NCBI GenBank assembly: GCA_016721905.1
Contig: JADKHH010000004.1
Location: 1 to 64,000 of the forward strand
Reading direction: 5' to 3'
Source: Candidatus Opimibacter skivensis
Lineage (GTDB): Bacteria > Bacteroidota > Bacteroidia > Chitinophagales > Saprospiraceae
Length of the DNA stretch: 64,000 bases
Shown: piece after piece, positions 34,409-42,283 of the stretch
Numbering within the stretch: the first letter of the stretch is position 1
Layout of the letters: every line of letters starts with the position of its first letter
Translations under genes and position numbers: made by a program
Notes under the pieces: generated by a model
What the model saw: the letters and a program-made list of their open reading frames with translations, nothing else
Told to the model about the DNA's origin: nothing
Database searches by the model: none

Positions 34409-34952
34409 GATGTTGATTGGTTTATAGGTTTATTTGTTGATGGGTTGATGAGTTGATAGGTTGATAGGTTGATTTGTTGATGGGTTGATGGGTTGATAGG
34501 CAAGAGGTTACATTGGATGCTTTTATTTACTTCGCCTGACAATAACAGGTGTTACATGCACAATCAAACACCCCTCTATTTTGCAGGATCATCTTCGTAT
34601 GTATGTTCATTCGTTAAGAGAGGGGCCGGGGGTGAGTTGTAGTGGAAGCATGATTCGTCTGGTTGGTAGGTTGATAAGTTTATTTGTTGATGGGTTGATA
34701 GGTTTATTTGTTGATGAGTTGAGTTGATAGGTTTATAGGTTTATGGGTTTATTTGGTGATGGGTTGATGAGAGGCTTAGGAGATTAGACGGTTAGTAGGT
34801 TAGTAGGTTAGATGACTTTTACGATGTTAGGTGATCTGTAGATAGAAACAGCGTTTAAAGGGATTAGTTTATGGGCCTTATGGGCCAAACGATAAACAGT
34901 TGGCACGAAAGGGGCACTTGCGTATCAATTGCAATCTCCCTAACTTTACCTA
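34409..34952. repeat. GGTTGATAG tandem arrays and intervening spacer
   Basis: Two degenerate arrays of GTTGATGG/GTTGATAGG/GTTTATTT units, about 34417-34500 and 34660-34800, separated by ~150 bases of ordinary sequence. The strand-reversed form (CCTATCAAC) makes up 37022-37164. Right of the arrays, GGGCCTTATGGGCCAAAC (about 34875-34892) is an inverted repeat, and a promoter for vapBC is at 34918. No gene seen. Confidence 0.75.
34918..34948 (+). promoter_or_regulatory. Promoter for vapBC
   Basis: TTG (34918-34920), 20-base spacer, then TAACTTTA (34941-34948), one base off TAnnTTTG. Spacing fits the Bacteroidota -33/-7 promoter. The first in-frame ATG is at 34953, so either the transcript is almost leaderless or translation begins at ATG 34974. 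Confidence 0.45.
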
Positions 34953-35156
34953 ATGACAAATACTTCATTGAAAATGGAGATCAATTCCCTGCCTAAAGAA
35001 CTTCGCGACGAAGTAGCAGGTTTCGTAGCTAAGCTGAAAAAGAAAGCTAAGTCAAAGCCGAAACTTACGGCCCGCGAGTTTGGCTTTGCCCAAGGCAAAA
35101 TCAAATTGTCTAAGGACTTTGACCAGCCATTGGAGTCGTTTAAGGAATACTCCTGA
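34953..35156 (+). CDS. DUF2281-type antitoxin of a VapBC-like pair
   Basis: A 67-residue protein (60 if the second ATG, 34974, is used: MEINSLPKELRDEVAGFVAK). The N-terminal amphipathic segment LPKELRDEVAGFVAKLKKKA is the DUF2281 signature of antitoxins that sit before PIN toxins. The C-terminal tail (EFGFAQGKIKLSKDFDQPLE) is the toxin-wrapping region, typically ending in 'F..PL..F.EY'. Its stop overlaps the toxin start (TGATG), so the two are translationally coupled. Confidence 0.88.
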   Translation: MTNTSLKMEINSLPKELRDEVAGFVAKLKKKAKSKPKLTAREFGFAQGKIKLSKDFDQPLESFKEYS

Positions 35157-35542
35157 TGTCGTTCCTCCTGGATACTCATGCCTTTCTTTGGTTTGTTGCC
35201 GGTGACAGTCAATTACCTGCCTCTATCCGATCCAAAATCGAAGACATTAGTCAACCTTGCTTTTTAAGTTCTGCAAGCTTGTGGGAGATTACAATCAAAC
35301 AGCAAATTGGAAAATTAACTTTAGCTATTTCTCTTCAAGAGCTTTTTGACTATATAGACAGAAATCAGATTGAAATCATTCAAATCAATTATGAGCACTT
35401 GCTTTTCTTGTCCGGACTACCTGCTTATCACAGCGATCCCTTTGACAGATTAATTATCGCACAAGCAATTGCAGAGGATCTTATTCTCGTAACTAAAGAT
35501 AAAGCGTTAAAGAAATATAAGGTCAAACAACAATGGAAATAA
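35156..35542 (+). CDS. PIN-domain toxin (VapC-like)
   Basis: A 128-residue PIN ribonuclease-like protein. Conserved acidic residues: FLLDTHAFLWF (Asp), SLWEITIKQ (Glu), DPFDRLIIAQA (Asp) and LVTKDKAL (Asp), the four-acid centre of VapC toxins. Length is typical. It overlaps the DUF2281 antitoxin by one base. VapC enzymes cleave tRNA or rRNA; the target here is unknown. Confidence 0.9.
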   Translation: MSFLLDTHAFLWFVAGDSQLPASIRSKIEDISQPCFLSSASLWEITIKQQIGKLTLAISLQELFDYIDRNQIEIIQINYEHLLFLSGLPAYHSDPFDRLIIAQAIAEDLILVTKDKALKKYKVKQQWK

Positions 35543-35591
35543 TAACCAGTTCTCATCTGGCCAAACGCTTAATCATATTGCCCTTTACTTT

Positions 35592-35747
35592 ATGAAAAGC
35601 AAGTCTAAAAAGGCGATAAAAAACAAATCGTTAAGACAGCAGATCTTGACTTCCATGCAGGCTTCTTTTAAGATTGAGGGGATCATTATCCCTGACGATG
35701 TTGCCCTGGCGGCGCTGCAAAAAGTTGAACTTACCCTGGAAAAATAG
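35592..35747 (+). CDS. Orphan VbhA-like Fic antitoxin
   Basis: A 51-residue open frame (ATG 35592 to TAG): a basic N-terminus (MKSKSKKAIKNKSLRQQ) then MQASFKIEGIIIPDDVALAAL. S-F-K-I-E-G fits the Fic-inhibitory motif (S/T)xxxE(G/N), and the downstream helix is like the VbhA antitoxin family. These small proteins normally overlap a Fic-domain AMPylase gene. None follows: the next 250 bases carry no Fic motif and then comes a RhuM gene. So this may be an orphan antitoxin, or the toxin has been lost. Confidence 0.62.
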   Translation: MKSKSKKAIKNKSLRQQILTSMQASFKIEGIIIPDDVALAALQKVELTLEK

Positions 35748-36004
35748 TTTGCTATATAACTGGAGACAGTGTTGAGAGGGTTTAGTTTATGGCCCTGACG
35801 GTCCATACGTTGAGAAGGTTTAGAAAAAGGATACTTTTCTTAACTCTCTCAACAGCCCATACGGGTATATCCTCAACAGATGGCACGCTGGGCGCATTGC
35901 TAAACACTGTTCGATTCGGCAGGAGCATGGAGAACATTTTGAAAATGACCATCGGGATGATGTATTTTGCAAGACACTTCAGATTGAACCACCAGTTTTA
36001 AACA

Positions 36005-37021
36005 ATGCCCATGGAAGAAACGAATATCATCATCTATAATACGGCGGATGGCCGAACATCTGTAAGCCTGCTAGCAAAGGATGGCCAGGTATGGATGAAC
36101 CAGCAGCAGCTGGCTGAACTTTTTGCCACCTCCAAGCCTAATATCAGTATGCACATTACTAATATCCTGAATGAGAATGAGTTAGGGTTAAATTCAGTTG
36201 TTAAGGATTACTTAACTACTGCTCAGGATGGCAAAACTTATAAAGTTACTTTCTACTCGCTGGATATGATTTTAGCCATTGGTTTCCGGGTGCGCAGCAA
36301 GCGTGGAACCCAATTCCGGCAATGGGCTAACCATAACCTGAAGGAATATATGGTCAAGGGGTTTGTCATAGACGATGATCGTCTCAAAAACCCAGATGGC
36401 AGACCGGATTACTTTGATGAATTAGTAGCCCGGATACGTGACATCAGGGCGTCTGAAAAACGGTTTTACCAAAAAGTACGTGACTTGTTTGCATTGAGCA
36501 GCGATTATGATGCTACCGACAAAGCCACTCAAATGTTTTTTGCAGAAACGCAAAACAAGATACTCTATGCTATCACGAATCAAACCGCTGCTGAAATAAT
36601 AATCCATCGTGCCAATGACCATGAACCTAATATGGCGCTCACAAGTTGGAAAGGATCGGTCGTCAGGAAGCAAGACATTTATATTGCAAAAAACTACCTT
36701 AACGCAGATGAAATAGACAGCCTGAACCGCTTTGTGATTGTGTTTTTGGAAACCGCCGAATTACGAGCTAAGAACCGACAAGACATCACGATGAATTTTT
36801 GGCATGAAAACGTGGATCGTATTATTGAATTTAATGATAAAACAGTGCTTGACCATAAAGGCAGTATAAGCCATGCTCAAATGGAAGAATTTGTTGAGGG
36901 TGTTTATGAACGATTTGATGTAAGGCGAAGAACACAGGATGCTTATACAGCTGATGCGGATGACCTGGAAGAGTTAAAGCAAATAGCTCAAAATCTAAAA
37001 ACAGGAAAACCGGAAGAATAG
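36005..37021 (+). CDS. RhuM family virulence-like protein
   Basis: A 338-residue RhuM-family protein (first described beside a Salmonella pathogenicity island; function unknown). N-terminal motif VWMNQQQLAELFATSKPNIS, a DNA-binding-like helix-turn-helix found in phage anti-repressor/KilA-N-like proteins, then YSLDMILAIGFRVRSKRGTQFRQWA, FALSSDYDATDKATQMFFAETQNKI and MTLSW-like / DITMNFWHENVDR. ATG 36005 or 36011 (MEETNIIIYN) may be the start. It shares with vapBC an upstream stretch beginning GTTTAGTTTATGG (34864 and 35780) and is followed by the 9-mer array. Confidence 0.88.
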   Translation: MPMEETNIIIYNTADGRTSVSLLAKDGQVWMNQQQLAELFATSKPNISMHITNILNENELGLNSVVKDYLTTAQDGKTYKVTFYSLDMILAIGFRVRSKRGTQFRQWANHNLKEYMVKGFVIDDDRLKNPDGRPDYFDELVARIRDIRASEKRFYQKVRDLFALSSDYDATDKATQMFFAETQNKILYAITNQTAAEIIIHRANDHEPNMALTSWKGSVVRKQDIYIAKNYLNADEIDSLNRFVIVFLETAELRAKNRQDITMNFWHENVDRIIEFNDKTVLDHKGSISHAQMEEFVEGVYERFDVRRRTQDAYTADADDLEELKQIAQNLKTGKPEE

Positions 37022-37164
37022 GTCAACTCATCAACCTATCAACCTATCAACCTATCAACATATCAACCCATAAGCCAATAAGCTCATAAGCCATAAGCCC
37101 TATCAACCTATCAACTCATCAACTCATCAACCTATCAACCTATCAACCTATCAACCTATCAACT
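37022..37164. repeat. CCTATCAAC 9-mer tandem array
   Basis: About a dozen units of CCTATCAAC with variants (CTCATCAAC, CATATCAAC), interrupted by CATAAGCCAATAAGCTCATAAGC. It fills the whole gap between rhuM-like and the next gene, whose ATG lies five bases after the last unit. A reverse-sense family member occupies 34417-34800, and weaker ones 38450-38500 and 39245-39372. Confidence 0.9.
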
Positions 37165-37169
37165 AAAAA

Positions 37170-38402
37170 ATGAAATACACTTTCCTCTTTGCTTATCTTC
37201 TGATCACCTCTCCTTCCCTCTCCGCCCAATGGACCACCCTCCCCGTCCCATTCGCTACGCGGTATGATGATATCTTCTTTATCAATGACACCCTCGGATG
37301 GGCCGTCAATTCAAACGGAAGTATACTCCATACCACCGACGCAGGCGCTTCGTGGACCGAACAGGAGGACACGGATAAGTATCTGCGGAGTATTGAGTTT
37401 GCTACCCCTACACTGGGATTTTGCGGGTCATTGGATTTTGGTTTTTACCGCACGACCGATGGAGGCCTGCACTGGGATGATATCACGGGACACATCGATC
37501 CGATGCCAAGCGGGATTTGCGGCCTGGCTGCTCCAACACCGGAGGTCATCTACGGATGTGGTGTATGGTCGTCTCCGGCCTTCGTCATTAAATCTTCCGA
37601 TGGCGGCACGACCTGGATCTCCACAGACATGTCAGCCCATGCCAGCGCACTGGTCGATATGTACTTTGTCAGCGCTGATACCGGATTCGTGTGCGGTAAA
37701 GCCACTGCTGCACGCGGCAACGTAGGCACGATCCTCTACACCACCAATGGAGGTCAATCATGGACCGAAGTATATCATACCGAACGAAGTCATGAATACA
37801 TCTGGAAGCTGCAGTCTCCGGATGGCATTCATTTTTATGGCTCGATCGAAAATGCTCAAGGCCCTCCCACCCTGATGGCGCGATCAGATGATAAAGGACT
37901 GACATGGACCACCGTGACTGTCGATGAACAATATCACTATATCCAATGCGTCGGCTTTATCAACACCATGCATGGATGGACCGGCGCCACGGGCACCTTG
38001 TTGGAGACCACCGATGGCGGTACATCATGGACACCTGTACTGGTCGGCTCTGATTACAATCGTTTTTTCCGCATCAATGCATACACGGCATTTCTGAGCG
38101 GTGGACAGTTATACAAATACACTGACAGCCTCACTTCGATTCCGATCGATCCTCTTCCGCATGATGAAGTTCACTTGATGCATGCCTATCCGAATCCGGT
38201 GTATGATGATCTCACCATCGATGTAGATATCATCAGCAAGACACATTGCGTCATCCGGCTCTTTGCTGCTGATGGACAATTGCTGCGCACCATCTGTGAT
38301 CAACCGGATGTCAGCGGGGAAAAATCATTTTCTGTTTCGCTGCGTGATGTCGCTCCGCAAAAGTTGTATGTGTCGATGCATACGAATGAGGGGTGGTTGT
38401 GA
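37170..38402 (+). CDS. Secreted YCF48/BNR-repeat protein with T9SS sorting domain
   Basis: A 410-residue secreted protein. Signal peptide MKYTFLFAYLLITSPSLSAQ. Five to six BNR/YCF48-type propeller blades are marked by the recurring phrases GSILHTTDAGASWTEQ, FYRTTDGGLHWDD, VIKSSDGGTTWIST, ILYTTNGGQSWTEV and LLETTDGGTSWTPV. The C-terminus is a Por sorting domain (HAYPNPVYDDLTIDVD ... LRTICDQPD) but it ends at LYVSMHTNEGWL, a little short of the usual basic end. Typical of Bacteroidota surface or extracellular proteins; ligand unknown. The start codon sits right behind the repeat array. Confidence 0.85.
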   Translation: MKYTFLFAYLLITSPSLSAQWTTLPVPFATRYDDIFFINDTLGWAVNSNGSILHTTDAGASWTEQEDTDKYLRSIEFATPTLGFCGSLDFGFYRTTDGGLHWDDITGHIDPMPSGICGLAAPTPEVIYGCGVWSSPAFVIKSSDGGTTWISTDMSAHASALVDMYFVSADTGFVCGKATAARGNVGTILYTTNGGQSWTEVYHTERSHEYIWKLQSPDGIHFYGSIENAQGPPTLMARSDDKGLTWTTVTVDEQYHYIQCVGFINTMHGWTGATGTLLETTDGGTSWTPVLVGSDYNRFFRINAYTAFLSGGQLYKYTDSLTSIPIDPLPHDEVHLMHAYPNPVYDDLTIDVDIISKTHCVIRLFAADGQLLRTICDQPDVSGEKSFSVSLRDVAPQKLYVSMHTNEGWL

Positions 38403-38860
38403 GGGAGGTGGTGAGGGGTTGAAAGCTTATAAGCTTAAGGCTTATGTTTGTTGTTGATGAGTGATTGTTGATAAGTTGATTTGTTATGAGTTTATTGGTA
38501 TAAGTAAAAGTCTTTTAGTTATTTGAGAGGACATTAGGAGTTTTAGAAGCCTCATCATCGGCCGATAAACCAATTACATTAAAAAGGCGTCTGCGAGAAT
38601 CTTGTTACTCTTTTTGACGAACCTTTTCATTATTTAAAAAAGGGGTTTCTAAAACAAGTGGATTTTGTTGTAGGTTGTGGAGTGATAAGAAGCATATGGT
38701 GTTGTCAACAGATGGGTTGTGGTCCTGGAGGGCAAATTAATCAAAAAGGCCACCTGTGCCTTTTATTCTGTCTAAAATGCTGGAGCATAGCTAACAGATG
38801 GCCCGGAGGCCATGCTAAACATCCACTAATCCACTATGTACATGCAAATAAAAAACCAGC
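38403..38860. other. Intergenic, no clear gene
   Basis: 458 bases with GTTGATAAGTTGATT repeats at the left (to ~38500) and otherwise unremarkable DNA. An open frame of 68 codons (38658-38864) has no recognisable features and I do not call it. TCAACAGATGGGTTG and CTAACAGATGGCCCGG words resemble those near 35.9 kb. Confidence 0.5.
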
Positions 38861-39163
38861 TTAATTGTGTTTCAGGTCGCTGAATTTTTTCTTTGCTGTC
38901 TCCACCAGGTCATTTGCTTCTACCTGCGCATGATCGACAGAGCTATTGACTTTCGCCATCAGCTTGCTGGCCTTGATGGTGAGTTCGTTAGCCTTTTCGG
39001 TGAGGTTGTGAGCCTTTGCCTTGAGGTCATCGACTACATCCTCTCCTTTACGGCGGAGTTTCTTACGGGTATTGGTTCCTTTATCTGGGGCAAAAAGTAT
39101 ACCCACCAGGGCACCAATAGCGGCACCGGCTAATACGCCGAGGACTACGTTTGATTTTTTCAT
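38861..39163 (-). CDS. YtxH domain protein, paralogue 2
   Basis: A 100-residue protein nearly matching paralogues 1 and 3: MKKSNVVLGVLAGAAIGALV then GILFAPDKGTNTRKKLRRKGE and a helical, Lys/Ala-rich tail (AHNLTEKANELTIKASKLMAK). One membrane segment. Function unknown; stress-response link is family knowledge from Bacillus. The tail is longer than in paralogue 3. Confidence 0.9.
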   Translation of the reverse strand: MKKSNVVLGVLAGAAIGALVGILFAPDKGTNTRKKLRRKGEDVVDDLKAKAHNLTEKANELTIKASKLMAKVNSSVDHAQVEANDLVETAKKKFSDLKHN

Positions 39164-39760
39164 GACTGATTTTTTTAAAGGTTAAATTGATTCTCCGTAT
39201 TCTTTCACATTCTGTATTAGTATAACCAATTTTAGGGGAGAATAGTTGTTGGGTTGATGGGTTTATATGTTGATAAGTTGATGGTTTGAGGCGTTTATTG
39301 GTTGATAAGTTGATCTGTTGATGGGTTGATGAGGGGCTTATCAGCTTATGGCGTTGATGGGTTGATGGGTTTAGTTAATGGAAACGACATGTGGGAATGG
39401 TCGTTTCGGCTCCGCACAATGACCGGGAGAATGGAGTGGTCGTCTCGACTCCGCTCGACGACCGGGATTATTACGCGGAACACAGATTTTTTTGATTCTC
39501 CACTAGATACAGCTCCTGCTTAATGACGTTTCGACTCCGCTCAACGTCTTGAAAATAGTGCCGAAAATCATTGAAGTCGTCGAGCGAAGCCGAGACGAAG
39601 AGTGTAAAGTCTTTCGAATGGGTAATAGTTAAAAAATCAGGCTGTGTCATGGGCAACAATTCCGGTCGTTGAGCGGAGCCGAAACGACATAGTGGTATCG
39701 GTCGTTTCGGCTCCGCGCATGCCCAACACTCCTTGCTCCTTGCCCCTTGCTCCCTGCCAT
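39164..39760. repeat. Dense phrase-repeat block (GTTGATGG and GACTCCGCTC families)
   Basis: A 597-base gap with no gene. Left part (39245-39372): GTTGATAAGTTGATGG units. Middle and right (39399-39721): six copies, in both orientations, of words such as GGTCGTTTCGGCTCCGC, GTCGTCTCGACTCCGCTCG, GACGTTTCGACTCCGCTCAA and GTCGTTGAGCGGAGCCGAAA, each a near palindrome. Related GTGCTGAGCGGAGTCGAAG occurs at 7536-7554 and 42237-42255. Then CCTTGCTCCTTGCCCCTTGC at 39729-39750. Confidence 0.8.
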
Positions 39761-40780
39761 TTATTTCAGTTCTTCAACAGCATACTGCAGCACCCTATCC
39801 ACACCCGCATTGATTTCCTCCTGCGTATTCTTCATCTCCACATCCGGAGCGAGGCCGATACCTTCATATGACTGACCATTGGCGAGCTCTACCTTCTGCG
39901 TCACGAGGGTATAAAACCAACCATTGGCGAGCTCACGCCCGATCTGGGTGCCTTGTCCGCCGTTAGTGATCTCTCCGACCAGCAGGACATTGGGGAGCAC
40001 GTCAAAAGCCATGACGGCGCGCTCTCCCGCACTGATCGTGTATCGGTCGATGAGCACGACGATGGGTTTGTTGACATAAGGTGATGCAGGTTTGATGCTC
40101 CAGTCAAACCACTCCGTAAAGTCATCATACCCCGGACCGTTCTTCGTCTTGCTGCGGAATACAAACCGCTCCTGGTCGACAAGTCTTCCGATCTCACTAA
40201 AACAATAGGTGAAGTCTCCACCATCATTGTGGCGCAGGTCGATGATATACCCATTGACATCATCATAGGTATCAAGAAAACCCTGGAGCTCGAAAAAGTT
40301 CTGTCCGACATTGGCAAAGTGGAAGTAGCCGATGTTTTCATTCTTGATGTTTCAGTAGATAAAGTTATGCTCACCATCCGTCTGATAATCCACCTCCAGG
40401 TATTGCGACTTGATCACGTTTGGGCTGAACAATTCATCATCGATCTTTTCACGGCGTATCGTGTTGGATATCCATATCTCTTTATTCGGTGCTACGAGTG
40501 TGACGTGACCGTCATCCAGGGGCGCCAGCATCTGGGTGAATATGTTGTACAGCTCGTCATCAGACGTGCTGGCATTGACCTGTGTGCGGTAAGTATCGTA
40601 TTGCTGTTGCCAGTTGACACCGCGCTCTTCGAAGACAGCGTAATCGCGGTCGAAGGTGGTCCATAGGTTATCAAACATAGCTTCCGGATCAGAAGCCGGT
40701 TCTGCTTCGAAGAAGGTAGAACATCCTGGGAGGATGAAGAGGAGGGCACTGAATAGTGTGATTTGAAAAGTGGTTTTCAT
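39761..40780 (-). pseudogene. S41-type peptidase lipoprotein with an in-frame stop
   Basis: From the ATG at 40778-40780 (MKTTFQITLFSALLFILPGC; lipobox LPGC) the frame runs to TGA at 40352-40354, then goes on in the same frame to 39761. After the stop it reads NIKNENIGYFHFANVGQ, GYIIDLRHNDGGDF, and RYTISAGERAVMAF, the C-terminal-processing-peptidase core with its catalytic Ser in TISAGE. About 340 residues in all. A single base change (TAC TGA AAC) separates the N-terminal lipoprotein/dimer part from the protease core. It may be a real nonsense mutation or a base error. Confidence 0.82.
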
Positions 40781-41245
40781 AATTGGAATTTTATGTGTCA
40801 TTGATTTTTCTTTTTTATTGAATGATTTTTCTGTTCCACAGAGAAATACATTTACTTTTTGCATTGCCCAAAAAGTAACAATGCTTCGACTGCCTATCGC
40901 TCATCCTTGTCCGCCCGCTCAGCAACCGGCTAGTCGCTCTAAAAACTCACCTGATCATTCAGGATAGCTCCTGGTGTCCGGGTTCGCTTGCTCGCTTTTT
41001 TTGGTTTCATGTTCTGTTTCTTTCATTTGTTGTGCCCTATAGTGTCTTGTTTGTAAATGAAACAGGTCGTTCGCGCTGTTCAGACAATTTAGAGCGACAG
41101 TCCTTTACCTATTCGAAATGATTTTTATACAGTCCTGCTTCCTATTTCCTGTCTCCTGCTTCCTGTTTTCAATTTAGTGCAACAGTCCTTTACCCATTCG
41201 AGATGATTTACTCCTCTTACTCACTCACAATTCACAGCTCACAAC
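40781..41245. other. Intergenic holding the second TIR element
   Basis: Contains TTACTTTTTG / CAAAAAGTAA hairpin (40852-40878), the 166-bp element (40933-41098), and a duplicated end of that element (41088-41127 and 41173-41212, TTTAG-GCRACAGTCCTTTACC type). No protein gene other than the element's short frame. Confidence 0.7.
40933..41098 (-). mobile_element. 166-bp TIR element, copy 2 (inverted)
   Basis: Second copy of the element at 22111-22276, in reverse orientation and of identical length. GTCGCTCTAAA and TTTAGAGCGAC mark the ends. The 23-codon frame (40955-41026) stays open and reads MKETEHETKKSEQANPDTRS, with changes at scattered positions compared with copy 1. Copies differ at perhaps 10-15% of positions, so neither is a recent exact transposition. 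Confidence 0.8.
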
Positions 41246-42070
41246 TCACAACTTTAGCCCGATCATCACATTCAGACTATGCTGATAAGAGAATAGATCC
41301 ACCGGCTTGCCGGCATGGATGAAGGCTAATCTCCAGGCTGCGCCGAGTGAAAATTTTTCGGAGAGCTTGTATTGGTATTCGAGCTCGATGTCTGCGCGGT
41401 GTAGTTCTCCCCAGGTAGCGATGTGTCCGTCGCCGAGAAAGGCAAAGAAGGTACTGAAACCATTGTGGGAAAAGGTGTTTTCGATAAACTCATCATCATT
41501 GATCAGATACGGTGAGCGGGCGAGCCAGGAGACCAGGGGTATTTCGATACGGCCGGTGAGTCTTGATTTTTCGGTATCAAGAATGGTGTACTTGTACCAG
41601 GCGTGGAGGCCGATGGTCGAAAAGTAGCCGAAGTAACTGGAGCGTCCGTATTGATAGTTCATCGCCTGTACATCCAGGTTGATGGCACCACCGATCATGG
41701 ATCGTGGATGATCGCTTTTGCCAAGGTATCTGCCATTGCCATAGCGGAGGGCGACGAAGGTGAAGGAGTGCTGATAGGCTGTATCTACTCCGCCATTGTA
41801 GATGTAATCATAGGGAGTCTCCAGTCCTGCCGAAAAGCCGGAATAATCGAGGCGTACGTACTGGTGGATCTTTTTGTTTTTCTCATACTTCAATCCACCC
41901 ACCAGCGGTGATAGACCCTGGTGTATGAAAGGAGAAAAAATCAGATCCTGACGCGCGATAGACGCAGGGCCAATGTAAAGACTCAGTTGGTTATTCTTTT
42001 CCTCCTGAGCGTGGACTACCATGAAGAGCGGTAGCATGAGTAATGCGGTTATGAGTGGTTTTAATGACAT
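41246..42070 (-). CDS. Outer-membrane beta-barrel-like protein, unknown
   Basis: 274 residues from the ATG at 42068-42070 (MSLKPLITALLMLPLFMVVHAQ); 19 residues of open frame upstream have no support. The mature part has alternating-strand character with Tyr/Phe belts: HQYVRLDYSGFSAGLETPYD, HSFTFVALRYGNGRYLG, FSTIGLHAWYKYTIL, DIELEYQYKLSEKFSLGAAW, ending VMIGLKL, a typical barrel C-terminus. No family name recognised. It is followed by the FG-GAP gene in the same orientation. Confidence 0.75.
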   Translation of the reverse strand: MSLKPLITALLMLPLFMVVHAQEEKNNQLSLYIGPASIARQDLIFSPFIHQGLSPLVGGLKYEKNKKIHQYVRLDYSGFSAGLETPYDYIYNGGVDTAYQHSFTFVALRYGNGRYLGKSDHPRSMIGGAINLDVQAMNYQYGRSSYFGYFSTIGLHAWYKYTILDTEKSRLTGRIEIPLVSWLARSPYLINDDEFIENTFSHNGFSTFFAFLGDGHIATWGELHRADIELEYQYKLSEKFSLGAAWRLAFIHAGKPVDLFSYQHSLNVMIGLKL

Positions 42071-42283
42071 GTGGTGTGGTTTTGGTGATATTGTTTGACG
42101 CAATGCTTTCAATTGCGGTGCAAACATACCCAGGCAACACCTTTCCTTAAAATAATAAGGGCTGAATCGTCAATAACGGGGATGAATGGCAAAAAAGGCC
42201 AGATAAATTGTGAGTTGTGAGTTGTGAAAGTTGCTTGTGCTGAGCGGAGTCGAAGTATGAGTTGTGAGTTGTCAGGGATCCTG

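Noticed and set aside
35789..36001. A 70-codon open frame between the VbhA-like gene and rhuM, considered as a Fic remnant
   Set aside because: No HxFx(D/E)GNGR motif or other Fic-like segment in any frame.
37022..37164. Possible CRISPR array
   Set aside because: Unit is 9 bases with no unique spacers and no cas genes; it is a tandem repeat.
38658..38864. A 68-codon open frame
   Set aside because: No family-like features, no promoter, overlaps the end of the YtxH gene on the other strand.
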